Source: Azoarcus olearius (lineage in GTDB: Bacteria; Pseudomonadota; Gammaproteobacteria; Burkholderiales; Rhodocyclaceae). From it: a DNA stretch of 64,000 bases. The DNA lies in NCBI RefSeq assembly GCF_001682385.1, contig NZ_CP016210.1:4154001-4218000 (forward strand), given 5' to 3'. The notes under the pieces are model-generated. The model saw only the letters and a list, made by a program, of their open reading frames with translations. It was not told the DNA's origin and made no database searches. Positions within the stretch are counted from its first letter, which is position 1. Every line of letters starts with the position of its first letter. Made by a program: the position numbers and the translations under genes. Below are positions 15,944 to 24,654 of this stretch, piece by piece.

Positions 15944-16555
15944 TCAATGCCACGGCGGCGGGCGATAGGGCCACGGCCGCCAGGGCACGGCACGCACGCG
16001 CGGCGGGTAGTAGGGATAGGCATAGGGGTAGCCGTAGGGATACCACGGGTACATCCCCCACGGTCCCCACATGGTGCTGTCGGGGTAGTGGATGTAGCTC
16101 TGGCTGGTGCGCACCACCGTGCCGTCCTTGAAATGCACGTTGAACAGCGTGGCGATGCCGGGCCCGTCGTTGCGGATGTTCCAGTCCCACACCTCCTCGC
16201 CCGACAGGCGGAAGGTCTGCTCGGAGCGGTGTTCGCCCAGCATCCGCGCCACATCCTGCTTGCTCATGCCCTTCTGCACCCGGGCGAGGTTGTCGTAGTC
16301 CAGCGCATCCCACTGGCGCAGCACGATGCCGCCCGCGTCCACCTGCACCATCACGCAGGTGTCGCCGTAGGGCTGGGTGGCGTACTCCAGCGTGGTGGTG
16401 CCGTCGCCGTTGTCCCAGCGCCGGGTGGGCTCGCCGCGGTCGGCCAGCGCTTCGGCCTCGGTGGTGTAGGGGCGGGGCGGTTGAAAGACGGCGCAGCCGC
16501 CCATCAGCAGCGCGGCGACAAGCAGCAGGGCCTTGACGACGGAACCACGGAACAT
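15944..16555 (-). CDS. BamE/SmpA-like outer-membrane lipoprotein with aromatic tail
   Basis: 203 aa from the ATG at 16555 (MFRGSVVKALLLVAALLMGG). Lipobox LMGGC places the lipidated cysteine near residue 20. The central part (ALDYDNLARVQKGMSKQDVA, then RMLGEHRSEQTFRLSGEEVW) is a SmpA/OmlA/BamE-type fold, with the typical 'GM-x-x-x-D-V-x-x-x-L-G' turn. The last 45 residues are very rich in Tyr, Pro and Trp. It follows a paralogous lipoprotein gene with one nucleotide between stop and start, so the two are translationally coupled. Role unknown, probably envelope. Confidence 0.78.
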   Translation of the reverse strand: MFRGSVVKALLLVAALLMGGCAVFQPPRPYTTEAEALADRGEPTRRWDNGDGTTTLEYATQPYGDTCVMVQVDAGGIVLRQWDALDYDNLARVQKGMSKQDVARMLGEHRSEQTFRLSGEEVWDWNIRNDGPGIATLFNVHFKDGTVVRTSQSYIHYPDSTMWGPWGMYPWYPYGYPYAYPYYPPRVRAVPWRPWPYRPPPWH

Positions 16556-16556
16556 T

Positions 16557-17045
16557 TCAACCTCGCATGCGGGTATAGCGGCCGGTGCTGACGACACGGC
16601 CCTCGGTGTTGAAGGACACGGTGAAATAGACCGGATCGACCACGGTGGAACCGCGCTCGATCAGCCATTCCCACACGGTCTCCTGCTTGAGCTGGAAGAA
16701 CTGGCTGGACGCCGGCTTGCCAAGCAGGCGGCGCACGTCCTCGTTACTCATGCCGGGTTGGACGCGGGCGAAAGTGGCTTCGTTCAACACCTGGTCGAGG
16801 CTGCGCAATACGTTGTCCGGGCCGATGGTGATCATGTAGCACTCGGCGCCCTGCGGCTGGCGCGAATACTCCCAGGTCACCGAGCCGTCGTCGTTGTGCC
16901 ACTCCATCTGCGGCGGGCCGTAGCGGTCGCGCACTTCGAGCGCGGTCGATATCCCGGGCCGCAGTTCGCGCGCGTTGAAGCCGTCGCAGGCGGGCAGGCC
17001 GAGGGCGGCAAGTACGGAACAGAGCACGGTCAGCAGGCGTCTCAT
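16557..17045 (-). CDS. BamE/SmpA-like lipoprotein
   Basis: 162 aa. Signal peptide with lipobox ALGLPAC (cysteine about residue 20). Repeats of the same design as the downstream paralogue: LRPGISTALEVRDRYGPP and VQPGMSNEDVRRLLGKPASS are two 'PG-x-s-x-x-x-V-x-x-x-x-G-x-P' units, followed by QETVWEWLI. This suggests two BamE-type modules in one protein. Outer-membrane lipoprotein of unknown partner. It is the first gene of a two-gene unit and is divergent from livK. Confidence 0.8.
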   Translation of the reverse strand: MRRLLTVLCSVLAALGLPACDGFNARELRPGISTALEVRDRYGPPQMEWHNDDGSVTWEYSRQPQGAECYMITIGPDNVLRSLDQVLNEATFARVQPGMSNEDVRRLLGKPASSQFFQLKQETVWEWLIERGSTVVDPVYFTVSFNTEGRVVSTGRYTRMRG

Positions 17046-17156
17046 CGGGGCATCTCCCTACCGGCAACGGGCCGCCGGGCGCGGGCTAGAATCTCCGTTG
17101 CCGGCCGGAAACGCAATCGCGCCGGGTGACAATCTGCAACGCACCGGAGAACCGCC

Positions 17157-18281
17157 ATGAAGACGCCCGTAGCCTGCCTGCTGGCCGCTACCCTCGCCCT
17201 GGTGGGCAATTCCGCCGCCCTCGCCCAGACCGTGGTCAAGATTGGCCACGCCGGCCCGCTCACCGGGCCCATCGCCCATTTCGGCAAGGATGGCGAGATG
17301 GGCGCGCGGCTGGCGGTCGAGGACGCCAACGCCAGGGGCATCACCCTGGGCGGGCAGAAGGTGAAGTTCGAGCTGGTCAGCGAGGACGACCAGGGCGATC
17401 CGCGCACTGCCACCACCGTGGCGCAGCGGCTCACCGATCTCGGCGTGAAAGGCGTGGTCGGCCATGTGACCTCGGGCGCGTCCATCCCGGCGTCGCGGGT
17501 GTACGAGCAGGCCGGCGTGCCGGTGGTGACGCCCTCCTCCACCAGCCCCAAGCTCACCCGCCAGGGCTACAAGGTGACTTTCCGGGTGATCGCCAACGAC
17601 CTGCAGCAGGGCGAGGCGACGGCGAAGTACGCCGCCGACACGCTGAAAGCCGCCAAGGTTGCGATCATCGACGACCGCACCGCCTACGGTCAGGGCCTGG
17701 CCGATGCCTTTGCCGATGCGGCCAGGCAGCGTGGACTGCAGGTGGTCGGGCGCGAATTCACCACCGACAAATCCACCGACTTCCTCGCCATCCTCACCAA
17801 GATCAAAGCCAAGGCGCCGGACGCGGTGTTCTATGGCGGCATGGACGCGCAAGCGGCGCCGATGCTGCGCCAGTTGCGCCAACTGGGCAGCAGCGCCATC
17901 TACCTGGGCGGCGACGGCGTATGCACCGGCGAGATGATCAAGCTCGCCGGCGACGCGATGAGCGACAAGGTGTATTGCTCGCAGGCCAGCCTGCCGCCGG
18001 CGAAGATGCCCGGCGGCGCCGATTTCCTCAGCCGCTTCAAGCAGCGCTACAAGACCGACGTGCTGCTCTATGCGCCCTACAGCTACGACGCCACCACCGC
18101 CCTGATCGAAGCGATGAAGGCGGCCGACTCCAGCGAGCCGGCCAAGTACCTGCCGGCCCTGCAGCGGGTCGCCTTCAAGGGCGTGACCGGCGAAATCGCC
18201 TTCGACCCCCAGGGCGACATCCGCAACGGCGGGGTCAGCATGCACCGCTTCCGCGACGGCAAGTGGGTATCGGCCGACTGA
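17157..18281 (+). CDS. Branched-chain amino acid ABC transporter, substrate-binding protein (first copy)
   Basis: 374 aa with a signal peptide cleaved after NSAALAQ. Mature part begins TVVKIGHAGPLTGPIAHFGK, the standard opening of LivK-type periplasmic binding proteins. Further family marks: GVVGHVTSGASIPASRVYEQ, TPSSTSPKLT, FYGGMDAQAAPMLRQL and PYSYDATTALIEAM. It collects hydrophobic amino acids or related ligands in the periplasm for the LivHMGF permease. About 70% alike by eye to the next gene, clearly a tandem duplicate. Upstream ATG selected because CACCGGAGAACCGCC gives a ribosome-binding site. Confidence 0.92.
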   Translation: MKTPVACLLAATLALVGNSAALAQTVVKIGHAGPLTGPIAHFGKDGEMGARLAVEDANARGITLGGQKVKFELVSEDDQGDPRTATTVAQRLTDLGVKGVVGHVTSGASIPASRVYEQAGVPVVTPSSTSPKLTRQGYKVTFRVIANDLQQGEATAKYAADTLKAAKVAIIDDRTAYGQGLADAFADAARQRGLQVVGREFTTDKSTDFLAILTKIKAKAPDAVFYGGMDAQAAPMLRQLRQLGSSAIYLGGDGVCTGEMIKLAGDAMSDKVYCSQASLPPAKMPGGADFLSRFKQRYKTDVLLYAPYSYDATTALIEAMKAADSSEPAKYLPALQRVAFKGVTGEIAFDPQGDIRNGGVSMHRFRDGKWVSAD

Positions 18282-18662
18282 GCGCTTCCGCCGCCCGCGC
18301 GCAAGCGGGTGACGCGGCTGCACCACCCCGGTGCGCCGCGCCCGCTGTGCGTGCGCCCGGCACGCGCGCCCCCTCGGCGGATGCGGGGCGCACCTGCCTC
18401 ATCGCCACTGGCATGAATCCTGCGCCTCGTTTCGATCGCAGATCGCTTGCGCCGCGCGCCCCGGCGCCTCGCCCGGGCCCCGCCGCGCACCGTTTTTTGG
18501 GCACAATACCGCCACTTTCGCGCAGCCTCCCGGGCACAACGGCGGGCGCTGCGGAAAGCGGACTTGCGAGTCGTACCACCCACCCCGCCGCGCTGGAGGT
18601 GGCGCCGGAGTGGGAACAACAACACGAAACATCCTTATGTCAGTTTCGCTGGAGGATCAGGT
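18282..18662 (+). other. Spacer between the two livK genes
   Basis: 381 bp. Plus-strand frames across it are arginine/alanine-rich and have no domain; I see no gene. A TTTTTTGGGCACAATACC stretch near 18493 is the only AT-rich patch and could hold a -10 element, which would give livK2 its own promoter. A GGAGG at 18651-18655 is the ribosome-binding site of the following gene. Confidence 0.5.
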
Positions 18663-19778
18663 ATGAAGAAATCCGTCGTAGCACTTGCCGTGATGGCGCT
18701 CGGCATCGGTAGCGCCCAGGCCCAGGAACAGGTCGTCAAGATCGGTGGCGTCGCCCCGCTCACCGGCACCATCGCCCACCTCGGCAAGGATCTCGAAAAC
18801 GGCACCCGCCTCGCGGTGGAAGAGGCCAACGCCAAGGGCGTCACGATCGGCGGCAAGAAGGTCAAGCTGGAATTCGTCGGCGAGGACGACCAGGCCGACC
18901 CGCGCACCGGTACCACGGTGGCCCAGCGTCTGGTCGACGCGGGCGTGAAGGCTGTCGTCGGCCACCTGAACTCCGGCACCTCGATTCCGGCGTCGCGCAT
19001 CTACGACCAGGCCGGCATCGCCCAGGTGACGCCCGCCTCCACCAACCCCAAGCTCACCCAGCAGGGCTACAAGGGTGTGTTCCGCACCATCGCCAACGAC
19101 GTGCAGCAGGGCTCGGTGCTCGGCAAGTTCGCCGCCACCAACCTGGGCGCGAAGAAGATCGCGATCATCGACGACCGCACCGCCTACGGCCAGGGCCTGG
19201 CGGACGAAACCGAAAAGGGCGCGAAGGCCTCGGGCGCGCAGATCGTGGCGCGTGAGTTCACCACCGACAAGGCCACCGACTTCAACGCCATCCTCACCAA
19301 GATCCGCGCCACCAACCCGGACGTGATCTTCTTCGGCGGCATGGACGCCCAGGCCGGCCCGATGCTGCGCCAGATGAAGCAGCTCGGCATTTCGGCCAAG
19401 TTCCTCACCGGCGACGGCGGCTGCAGCCCCGAGATGATCAAGCTGGCCGGCGACGCGATCAGCGCCAACGCCTACTGCTCGATGGCCGGCCTGCCGATCG
19501 AGAAGATGCCGGGCGGGGCGGACTTCCGCGAGCGCTACAAGAAGCGCTACAACGCCGACGTGCAGATCTACTCGCCGTATGCCTACGACGCCGCCACCGC
19601 GATCATCACCGCGATGCAGAAGGCGGGCTCGGCTGAGCCGGCCAAGTACATTCCGGAACTGAAGAAGGTGAACTTCCCGGGCGTCATCGGCAACATCTCC
19701 TTCGACGACAAGGGCGACCTGAAGGAAGGCTCGATCACGGTGTACCAGTTCAAGAACGGCGACTGGGCGCCGCTGTAA
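18663..19778 (+). CDS. livK: Branched-chain amino acid ABC transporter, substrate-binding protein (second copy)
   Basis: 371 aa from the ATG at 18663, chosen over upstream starts because GGAGG lies 7 nt before it and a signal peptide (MKKSVVALAVMALGIGSAQA) follows directly. Same features as the copy upstream: VVKIGGVAPLTGTIAHLGKD, GHLNSGTSIPASRIYDQAGI, FFGGMDAQAGPMLRQMKQLG. A type I periplasmic binding protein, probably for leucine/isoleucine/valine. It is the first gene of the livKHMGF unit proper. Confidence 0.94.
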   Translation: MKKSVVALAVMALGIGSAQAQEQVVKIGGVAPLTGTIAHLGKDLENGTRLAVEEANAKGVTIGGKKVKLEFVGEDDQADPRTGTTVAQRLVDAGVKAVVGHLNSGTSIPASRIYDQAGIAQVTPASTNPKLTQQGYKGVFRTIANDVQQGSVLGKFAATNLGAKKIAIIDDRTAYGQGLADETEKGAKASGAQIVAREFTTDKATDFNAILTKIRATNPDVIFFGGMDAQAGPMLRQMKQLGISAKFLTGDGGCSPEMIKLAGDAISANAYCSMAGLPIEKMPGGADFRERYKKRYNADVQIYSPYAYDAATAIITAMQKAGSAEPAKYIPELKKVNFPGVIGNISFDDKGDLKEGSITVYQFKNGDWAPL

Positions 19779-19819
19779 GCGCCAGCGCAGGGCGCGAGGC
19801 CACCCGCCGCGCCCCTCGC

Positions 19820-19843
19820 GGCGCCGGCACCGATGCCGGCGCC
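19820..19843. promoter_or_regulatory. Hairpin between livK and livH
   Basis: Perfect inverted repeat GGCGCCGGCA-CCGA-TGCCGGCGCC without a following T-run. In liv and similar ABC operons such a hairpin after the binding-protein gene stabilises its mRNA or partly terminates transcription so that the binding protein is made in excess; that role is inferred here. Confidence 0.55.
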
Positions 19844-19890
19844 GCCTGCTCCACCCGCACTTCAAGCTATCCGCCGCGCGCAAGGGCCCG

Positions 19891-20823
19891 ATGGAAACCC
19901 TCATCCAGCAGACGATCAACGGCCTGGTGATCGGCAGCGTCTACGCGCTGATCGCACTCGGCTACACCATGGTTTACGGCATTCTCGGCCTGATCAACTT
20001 CGCCCACGGCGACGTGCTGATGGTGGGCGCGATGACCGCGCTGCAGACCATGCTGTTCCTGATGGGGGTGGCGCCCGGCATGTCGCCGCTGGTCATGCTG
20101 ACGATCGCGCTGCTGGTGGCGATTCCGGTGTCGATGCTGATCGGCTTCACGATGGAGCGGCTGGCCTACCGACGCTTGCGCAACGCGCCGCGGCTGGCGC
20201 CGCTGATCACCGCGATCGGCATGTCCTTCCTGCTGCAGACGATCGCGATGATCATCTGGGGCCGCAACTACCACACCTTTCCGCAACTCATCTCGACCAC
20301 GCCGCTGCAGCCGGTCGAAGGCGTGTTCGTCACCCCGGTGCAGATCGTCATCGTGATCGTGTCGGCGCTGCTGATGATCGGCCTGACGCTGCTGGTCAGC
20401 CGCACCCGCATCGGCCGCGCGATGCGCGCCACCGCCGAAAACCACCGCACCGCCAGCCTGATGGGCGTGGATACCAACGCGGTCATCGCCTTCACCTTCG
20501 TCATCGGCGCCGGGCTGGCCGCGGTGGCGGGCGTGATGTATGCCAGCAACTACGGCATCGCCCACTACGGCATGGGCTTCATGCCGGGGCTCAAGGCCTT
20601 CACCGCCGCGGTGCTCGGCGGCATCGGCAACCTCGGCGGCGCGATGGTGGGCGGCGTGGTGCTCGGCCTGGTGGAATCCTTCGGCGCCGGCTACATCGAG
20701 CACCTCACCTTCGGTTTCCTCAACTCGTCCTACCAGGACATCTTCGCCTTCCTGATCCTCGGCCTGGTGCTGATCTTCCGGCCCACCGGGCTGCTCGGCG
20801 AACGCGTGTCCGACCGCGCGTAA
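19891..20823 (+). CDS. livH: Branched-chain amino acid ABC transporter permease LivH
   Basis: 310 aa inner-membrane protein with about eight hydrophobic spans. METLIQQTINGLVIGSVYAL and YALIALGYTMVYGILGLINF are the hallmark N-terminus of LivH, as is INFAHGDVLMVGAMTAL. The cytoplasmic EAA-type loop is around TRIGRAMRATAENHRTASLM, and GGIGNLGGAMVGGVVLGLVE follows. It pairs with LivM to form the channel. Twelve nucleotides separate it from livM. Confidence 0.95.
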   Translation: METLIQQTINGLVIGSVYALIALGYTMVYGILGLINFAHGDVLMVGAMTALQTMLFLMGVAPGMSPLVMLTIALLVAIPVSMLIGFTMERLAYRRLRNAPRLAPLITAIGMSFLLQTIAMIIWGRNYHTFPQLISTTPLQPVEGVFVTPVQIVIVIVSALLMIGLTLLVSRTRIGRAMRATAENHRTASLMGVDTNAVIAFTFVIGAGLAAVAGVMYASNYGIAHYGMGFMPGLKAFTAAVLGGIGNLGGAMVGGVVLGLVESFGAGYIEHLTFGFLNSSYQDIFAFLILGLVLIFRPTGLLGERVSDRA

Positions 20824-20835
20824 GGGGAAAGAACC

Positions 20836-21933
20836 ATGAACGAACTCGCCGCCGCCGTTCCCTGGCTGGGCAAACGCAACCCGCTCGCCGCGCGCTGGCT
20901 GATCCTGATCCTCGCCATCGCCGCGCCGCTGATCGCATGGCAGTTCGGCCGCAGCTGGGTACGCATCCTGGACTTCGCGCTGCTCTACATGATGCTGGCG
21001 CTGGGCCTCAACCTGGTGGTGGGCTTCGCCGGCCTGCTCGACCTCGGCTACATCGCCTTCTACGCGGTCGGCGCCTACAGCTTCGCCTTCCTCGCCTCGC
21101 CGCACTTCGACGTGCATCTGCCGTTCTGGCTGATCCTGCCGCTGGGCGCCGGTTTCGCCGCGCTCGCCGGCATCGCGCTCGGCTTTCCGGTGCTGAGGTT
21201 ACGCGGCGACTACCTCGCCATCGTCACCCTCGGCTTCGGCGAGATCGTGCGCATCTTCATGCTCAACCTGAACTACCCGATCAACATCACCAACGGGCCG
21301 CAGGGCATCAACATGATCGACCCGATCGTGCTGTTCGGCTGGGACCTCTCACGCAACATCCGCGTCACCGAAGAACTCTCGATCAACTCGCTGTTCCTCT
21401 ACTACTACTTCTTCCTCGCCTTCGTCGCCGGCTCCATCATCTTCATCCGCCGCCTGCAGATCTCGCGCATCGGCCGCGCGTGGGCGGCGATGCGCGACGA
21501 CGAACTCGCCGCCAAGGCGATCGGCATCAACACCCGCAACATGAAACTGCTCGCGTTCGCGCTCGGCGCCACCTTCGGCGGCGTCTCGGGCTGCCTGTTC
21601 GGCGCCTTCCAGGGCTTCGTGTCGCCGGAGTCGTTCTCGCTGATGGAGTCGATCGCGGTGCTGACGATGGTGGTGTTCGGCGGCATGGGCAACATCGCCG
21701 GGGCGCTGGTCGGCGCCTTCGTGCTTGCGCTGCTGCCCGAAATCCTGCGCCACGTCGCGGTGCCGCTCCAGCAGGCGGTGTTCGGCCACGTGCTGCTCGA
21801 CCCCGAGGTGCTGCGCATGCTGCTGCTGTCGCTGGCGATGATCCTGATGATGCTGCTGCGTCCGGCGGGCCTGATCCCGGCGCGGGCGCGCTACGCGCAT
21901 CCGGAAAACCTGCACCGGAGCGCCGCCGAATGA
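20836..21933 (+). CDS. livM: Branched-chain amino acid ABC transporter permease LivM
   Basis: 365 aa with about nine membrane spans. LivM marks: ALGLNLVVGFAGLLDLGYIA, FYAVGAYSFA, RLRGDYLAIVTLGFGEIVRI, TNGPQGI, RAWAAMRDDELAAKAIGIN and GGMGNIAGALVGAFVLALLP. It forms the membrane channel with LivH. The stop overlaps the livG start as ATGA, so translation is coupled. Confidence 0.95.
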   Translation: MNELAAAVPWLGKRNPLAARWLILILAIAAPLIAWQFGRSWVRILDFALLYMMLALGLNLVVGFAGLLDLGYIAFYAVGAYSFAFLASPHFDVHLPFWLILPLGAGFAALAGIALGFPVLRLRGDYLAIVTLGFGEIVRIFMLNLNYPINITNGPQGINMIDPIVLFGWDLSRNIRVTEELSINSLFLYYYFFLAFVAGSIIFIRRLQISRIGRAWAAMRDDELAAKAIGINTRNMKLLAFALGATFGGVSGCLFGAFQGFVSPESFSLMESIAVLTMVVFGGMGNIAGALVGAFVLALLPEILRHVAVPLQQAVFGHVLLDPEVLRMLLLSLAMILMMLLRPAGLIPARARYAHPENLHRSAAE

Positions 21934-22703
21934 TCACGCTGCTCGAAGCCCGCAACATCGGCAAGCGCTTCGGCGGCCTGCAGGCGCTCACCGACGTCTC
22001 GCTGACCATCCGCAAGGGCGAGGTGTATGGCCTGATCGGCCCCAACGGCGCCGGCAAGACCACCTTCTTCAACGTGCTGACCGGCGCCTACGTGCCCGAC
22101 GGCGGCGAGTTCGTGTTCAACGGCAGCGAGCTGCCCACCGGCAAGCCGCACAAGATCGTTGGCCGCGGCATCGCCCGCACCTTCCAGAACATCCGCCTGT
22201 TCCGCGAACTGACGGCGCTGGAGAACGTCATGGCCGGACACCACATCCGCACCAAGGCCGGGGTGTGGGGCATCCTCGCGCAGAACCGCTTCACCCGCGA
22301 GGAAGAACGCCTGACGACCGAACGCGCTTACGAAATGCTGCGCTACGTAGGCATCGAACGCTTCGCCGAGGTGGTCTCCCGCAATCTTTCCTACGGCGAC
22401 CAGCGCCGGCTGGAGATCGCGCGCGCGCTCGCCACCGAACCCCAGCTGCTGGCGCTGGACGAACCGGCCGCCGGCATGAACGCCACCGAGACCGGCCACC
22501 TGAAGCGCCTGATCGAGCAGATCCGCGCCGACGGCGTCACCGTGCTGCTGATCGAGCACGACGTGAAGCTGGTGATGGGGCTGTGCGACCGCGTCGCGGT
22601 ACTCGACTTCGGCCGCAAGATCGCCGAGGACGTGCCGGCCGAAGTGCAGCGCAACGACGCGGTCATCAACGCCTACCTCGGCGGAGGCAAGCATGCACAC
22701 TAA
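21930..22703 (+). CDS. livG: Branched-chain amino acid ABC transporter ATPase LivG
   Basis: 257 aa from the ATG overlapping the livM stop. Walker A GPNGAGKTT, Q-loop FQNIRLF, signature LSYGDQRRLEIARAL, Walker B LLALDEPAAGMN and the switch histidine in LIEHDVKLVMG. The variant signature with YGDQ is normal for LivG. It energises import together with LivF. The same plus-strand frame is open far upstream across livH and livM, but only this C-terminal part codes for protein-like sequence. Confidence 0.95.
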   Translation: MITLLEARNIGKRFGGLQALTDVSLTIRKGEVYGLIGPNGAGKTTFFNVLTGAYVPDGGEFVFNGSELPTGKPHKIVGRGIARTFQNIRLFRELTALENVMAGHHIRTKAGVWGILAQNRFTREEERLTTERAYEMLRYVGIERFAEVVSRNLSYGDQRRLEIARALATEPQLLALDEPAAGMNATETGHLKRLIEQIRADGVTVLLIEHDVKLVMGLCDRVAVLDFGRKIAEDVPAEVQRNDAVINAYLGGGKHAH

Positions 22704-23427
22704 TCCGGCCGCGCCACTGCTGCAGGTGCAGGGCATGCAGATCGCCTATGGCGGCATCCAGGCGGTCAAGGGCATCGATTTCGAACTCTATGCCGGCGAA
22801 CTCGTGTGCCTGATCGGCGCCAACGGCGCCGGCAAGACCACCACGCTGAACGCGATCGCCGGCGTGCTGCCCACCACCGGGGGCGACATCCTCTACGCCG
22901 GCGAGCGCATCAACCCGGTACCGGCGCACAAGCGCCTGCGCCGCGGCATCGCGCTGGTCCCGGAAGGGCGCGGCATCTTCACCCGGCTGACGGTGGAAGA
23001 AAACCTGCGCATGGGCGCCTACACCCGCCGCGACCGCGACGGCATCGAAGCCGACCTGGAAAAGGTCTACGCGATGCTGCCGCGCGTGAAGGAACGCCTG
23101 CCGCAGGTCGCCGGCACGCTGTCCGGCGGCGAGCAGCAGATGGTGGCGATCGGCCGCGCGCTGCTGTCGCGCCCCAGGCTGCTGCTGCTCGACGAGCCCT
23201 CGATGGGGCTGGCGCCGCTGGTGGTGGAGAAGATCTTCGAGGTGGTGCAGTCGGTCGCCAAGGAAGGCGTCACGATCCTGCTGGTGGAGCAGAACGCCAA
23301 CCTCGCGCTGGAATTCGCCCAGCGCGGCTATGTGATGGAGTCCGGCAAGGTCACGCTGACCGGCAGCGGCAGCGAATTGCTGGCCAATCCCAAGGTGCGC
23401 GCCGCCTACCTCGGCGAAGCCGCCTGA
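22693..23427 (+). CDS. livF: Branched-chain amino acid ABC transporter ATPase LivF
   Basis: 244 aa; its ATG lies 11 nt before the end of livG. Walker A GANGAGKTT, LTVEENLRMGAYTRRD, signature LSGGEQQMVAIGRAL, Walker B LLLLDEPSMGLAPLV and H-loop region replaced by LVEQNANLAL as is usual for LivF (Q in place of H). Last gene of the operon; its 3' end overlaps the convergent exporter gene by 22 nt. Confidence 0.95.
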   Translation: MHTNPAAPLLQVQGMQIAYGGIQAVKGIDFELYAGELVCLIGANGAGKTTTLNAIAGVLPTTGGDILYAGERINPVPAHKRLRRGIALVPEGRGIFTRLTVEENLRMGAYTRRDRDGIEADLEKVYAMLPRVKERLPQVAGTLSGGEQQMVAIGRALLSRPRLLLLDEPSMGLAPLVVEKIFEVVQSVAKEGVTILLVEQNANLALEFAQRGYVMESGKVTLTGSGSELLANPKVRAAYLGEAA

Positions 23428-24602
23428 TCCCGCCTGACGCTGACCACGAACACCAGCAGCGACAGCGCCAGGAAGGCGCTCATGCCGGTAGCCAGGCCAA
23501 GCACGCTGCCCCATAGCGCGGGCGCGATCACGCCGGCTGTGAGCGCGTTGAGCCCCACCTGCAGGAAGCTCTGGCAGCTCGACACCATGCCGCGCCGCGC
23601 CGGAAAGTGGTCGAGCGCGAGCAGCGCGAACGCCGGCATCGCCAGCGCCATGCCGAAGGTAAACAGCGGAATCGGCACCACCGACCAAGGCAGGCCGGCG
23701 GGCAGCGCGAGCGCGACGAGCACGTTCGCCACCGCTGCCGCCAGCATGATCACGAAGCCGACCCCGATGCAGCGCCGCGGCGACCAGCGCCCGGCCATGC
23801 GGCCGGACAGCGTCGAGCCCAGCATCATCCCCACCACCGAGGGCACGAACAGCCACGCGAACTCGCCCGGCCCGCGTCCGAGGTGGGTCATCACGAACAC
23901 CGGCGCCGATAGCACGTAGATGAAGAAGGCGTTGAAGTTGAACGCGCCGGCGCCGGCAATCAACAGGAAACCCGGATGGGTGAGGATGCTGCGGTAGCCG
24001 CGCGCGAGCGACCCCGGGTGCAGCGGCTGGCGCTTGTCGTGCGCCAGCGTCTCGGGCAGGTAGCGCCAGCACGAATAGGTGAGCGCGGCACCGAACAGCG
24101 CGAGAAACACGAAGATCGAGCGCCAGCCGGCGAGCGCAAGCAGCCCGCCGCCCACCACCGGCGCCAGCGCCGGGGCGATGCCGAAGATGGTCATCACCCG
24201 CGACATCAGGCGCTGCGCGTGCGCGCCGTCGTAGAGGTCGCGCACCACCGCCCGTCCCACCACCATGCCGGCGCCGCCGCACAGCCCCTGCAGCGCCCGC
24301 CCCAGCCACAGCCACTCGATCGACTGCGCGAACGCGCATACCGCCGAGGCGAAGGCGAACAGCGCGGTCGAGGCGATCAGCACGGCGCGGCGGCCATAGC
24401 GGTCGGCCAGCGCGCCGTGCCACAGCACCATGAAGGCAAAGGTCGCCATGTAGGCGGTCAGCGTCTGCTGGACTTCGAGCTGGGTGGCGCCGAGCGCCGC
24501 GGCCATCGCCGGAAACGCCGGCAGGTAAGCATCGATCGCGAACGGGCCGATCGCGGCAAGCGCGGCGAGGATCAGCGCCAGCCAAGGGGAGGTGGATGCC
24601 AT
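23406..24602 (-). CDS. Bcr/CflA-family multidrug MFS exporter
   Basis: 398 aa with twelve predicted spans. The N-terminal IGPFAIDAYLPAFPAMAAAL and QLEVQQTLTAYMATFA, and WHGALADRYGRRAVLIAS (MFS motif A), match the Bcr/CflA group of drug:proton antiporters, which exports bicyclomycin, chloramphenicol or sulfonamides; the real substrate here is unknown. RALQGLCGGAGMVVGRAVVR is the second family marker. It is convergent with livF and upstream of nothing else; yifB is the gene behind it on the same strand. Confidence 0.88.
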   Translation of the reverse strand: MASTSPWLALILAALAAIGPFAIDAYLPAFPAMAAALGATQLEVQQTLTAYMATFAFMVLWHGALADRYGRRAVLIASTALFAFASAVCAFAQSIEWLWLGRALQGLCGGAGMVVGRAVVRDLYDGAHAQRLMSRVMTIFGIAPALAPVVGGGLLALAGWRSIFVFLALFGAALTYSCWRYLPETLAHDKRQPLHPGSLARGYRSILTHPGFLLIAGAGAFNFNAFFIYVLSAPVFVMTHLGRGPGEFAWLFVPSVVGMMLGSTLSGRMAGRWSPRRCIGVGFVIMLAAAVANVLVALALPAGLPWSVVPIPLFTFGMALAMPAFALLALDHFPARRGMVSSCQSFLQVGLNALTAGVIAPALWGSVLGLATGMSAFLALSLLVFVVSVRRDQAASPR

Positions 24603-24654
24603 GTCGGGGTCGGTCAGGGTCGTCGGGTCGGCTTCATCCGCCGCCCCGCCCCGC

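Noticed and set aside
12128-16591. Plus-strand open frame of almost 1,490 codons
   Set aside because: It lies antisense to metH, its riboswitch and a lipoprotein gene. The translation is His/Gly/Val/Ala-rich without domains, a usual by-product of GC-rich codon bias; the minus strand has clear MetH motifs.
19833-21929. Plus-strand frame continuous with livG across livH and livM
   Set aside because: Only the last 257 codons (livG) carry ABC motifs. The rest is an Arg/Pro/His-rich shadow of livH and livM in another frame.
22666-24585. Minus-strand frame of about 640 codons across livF and the exporter
   Set aside because: No membrane spans or motifs of its own; both underlying genes are well supported in their own frames.
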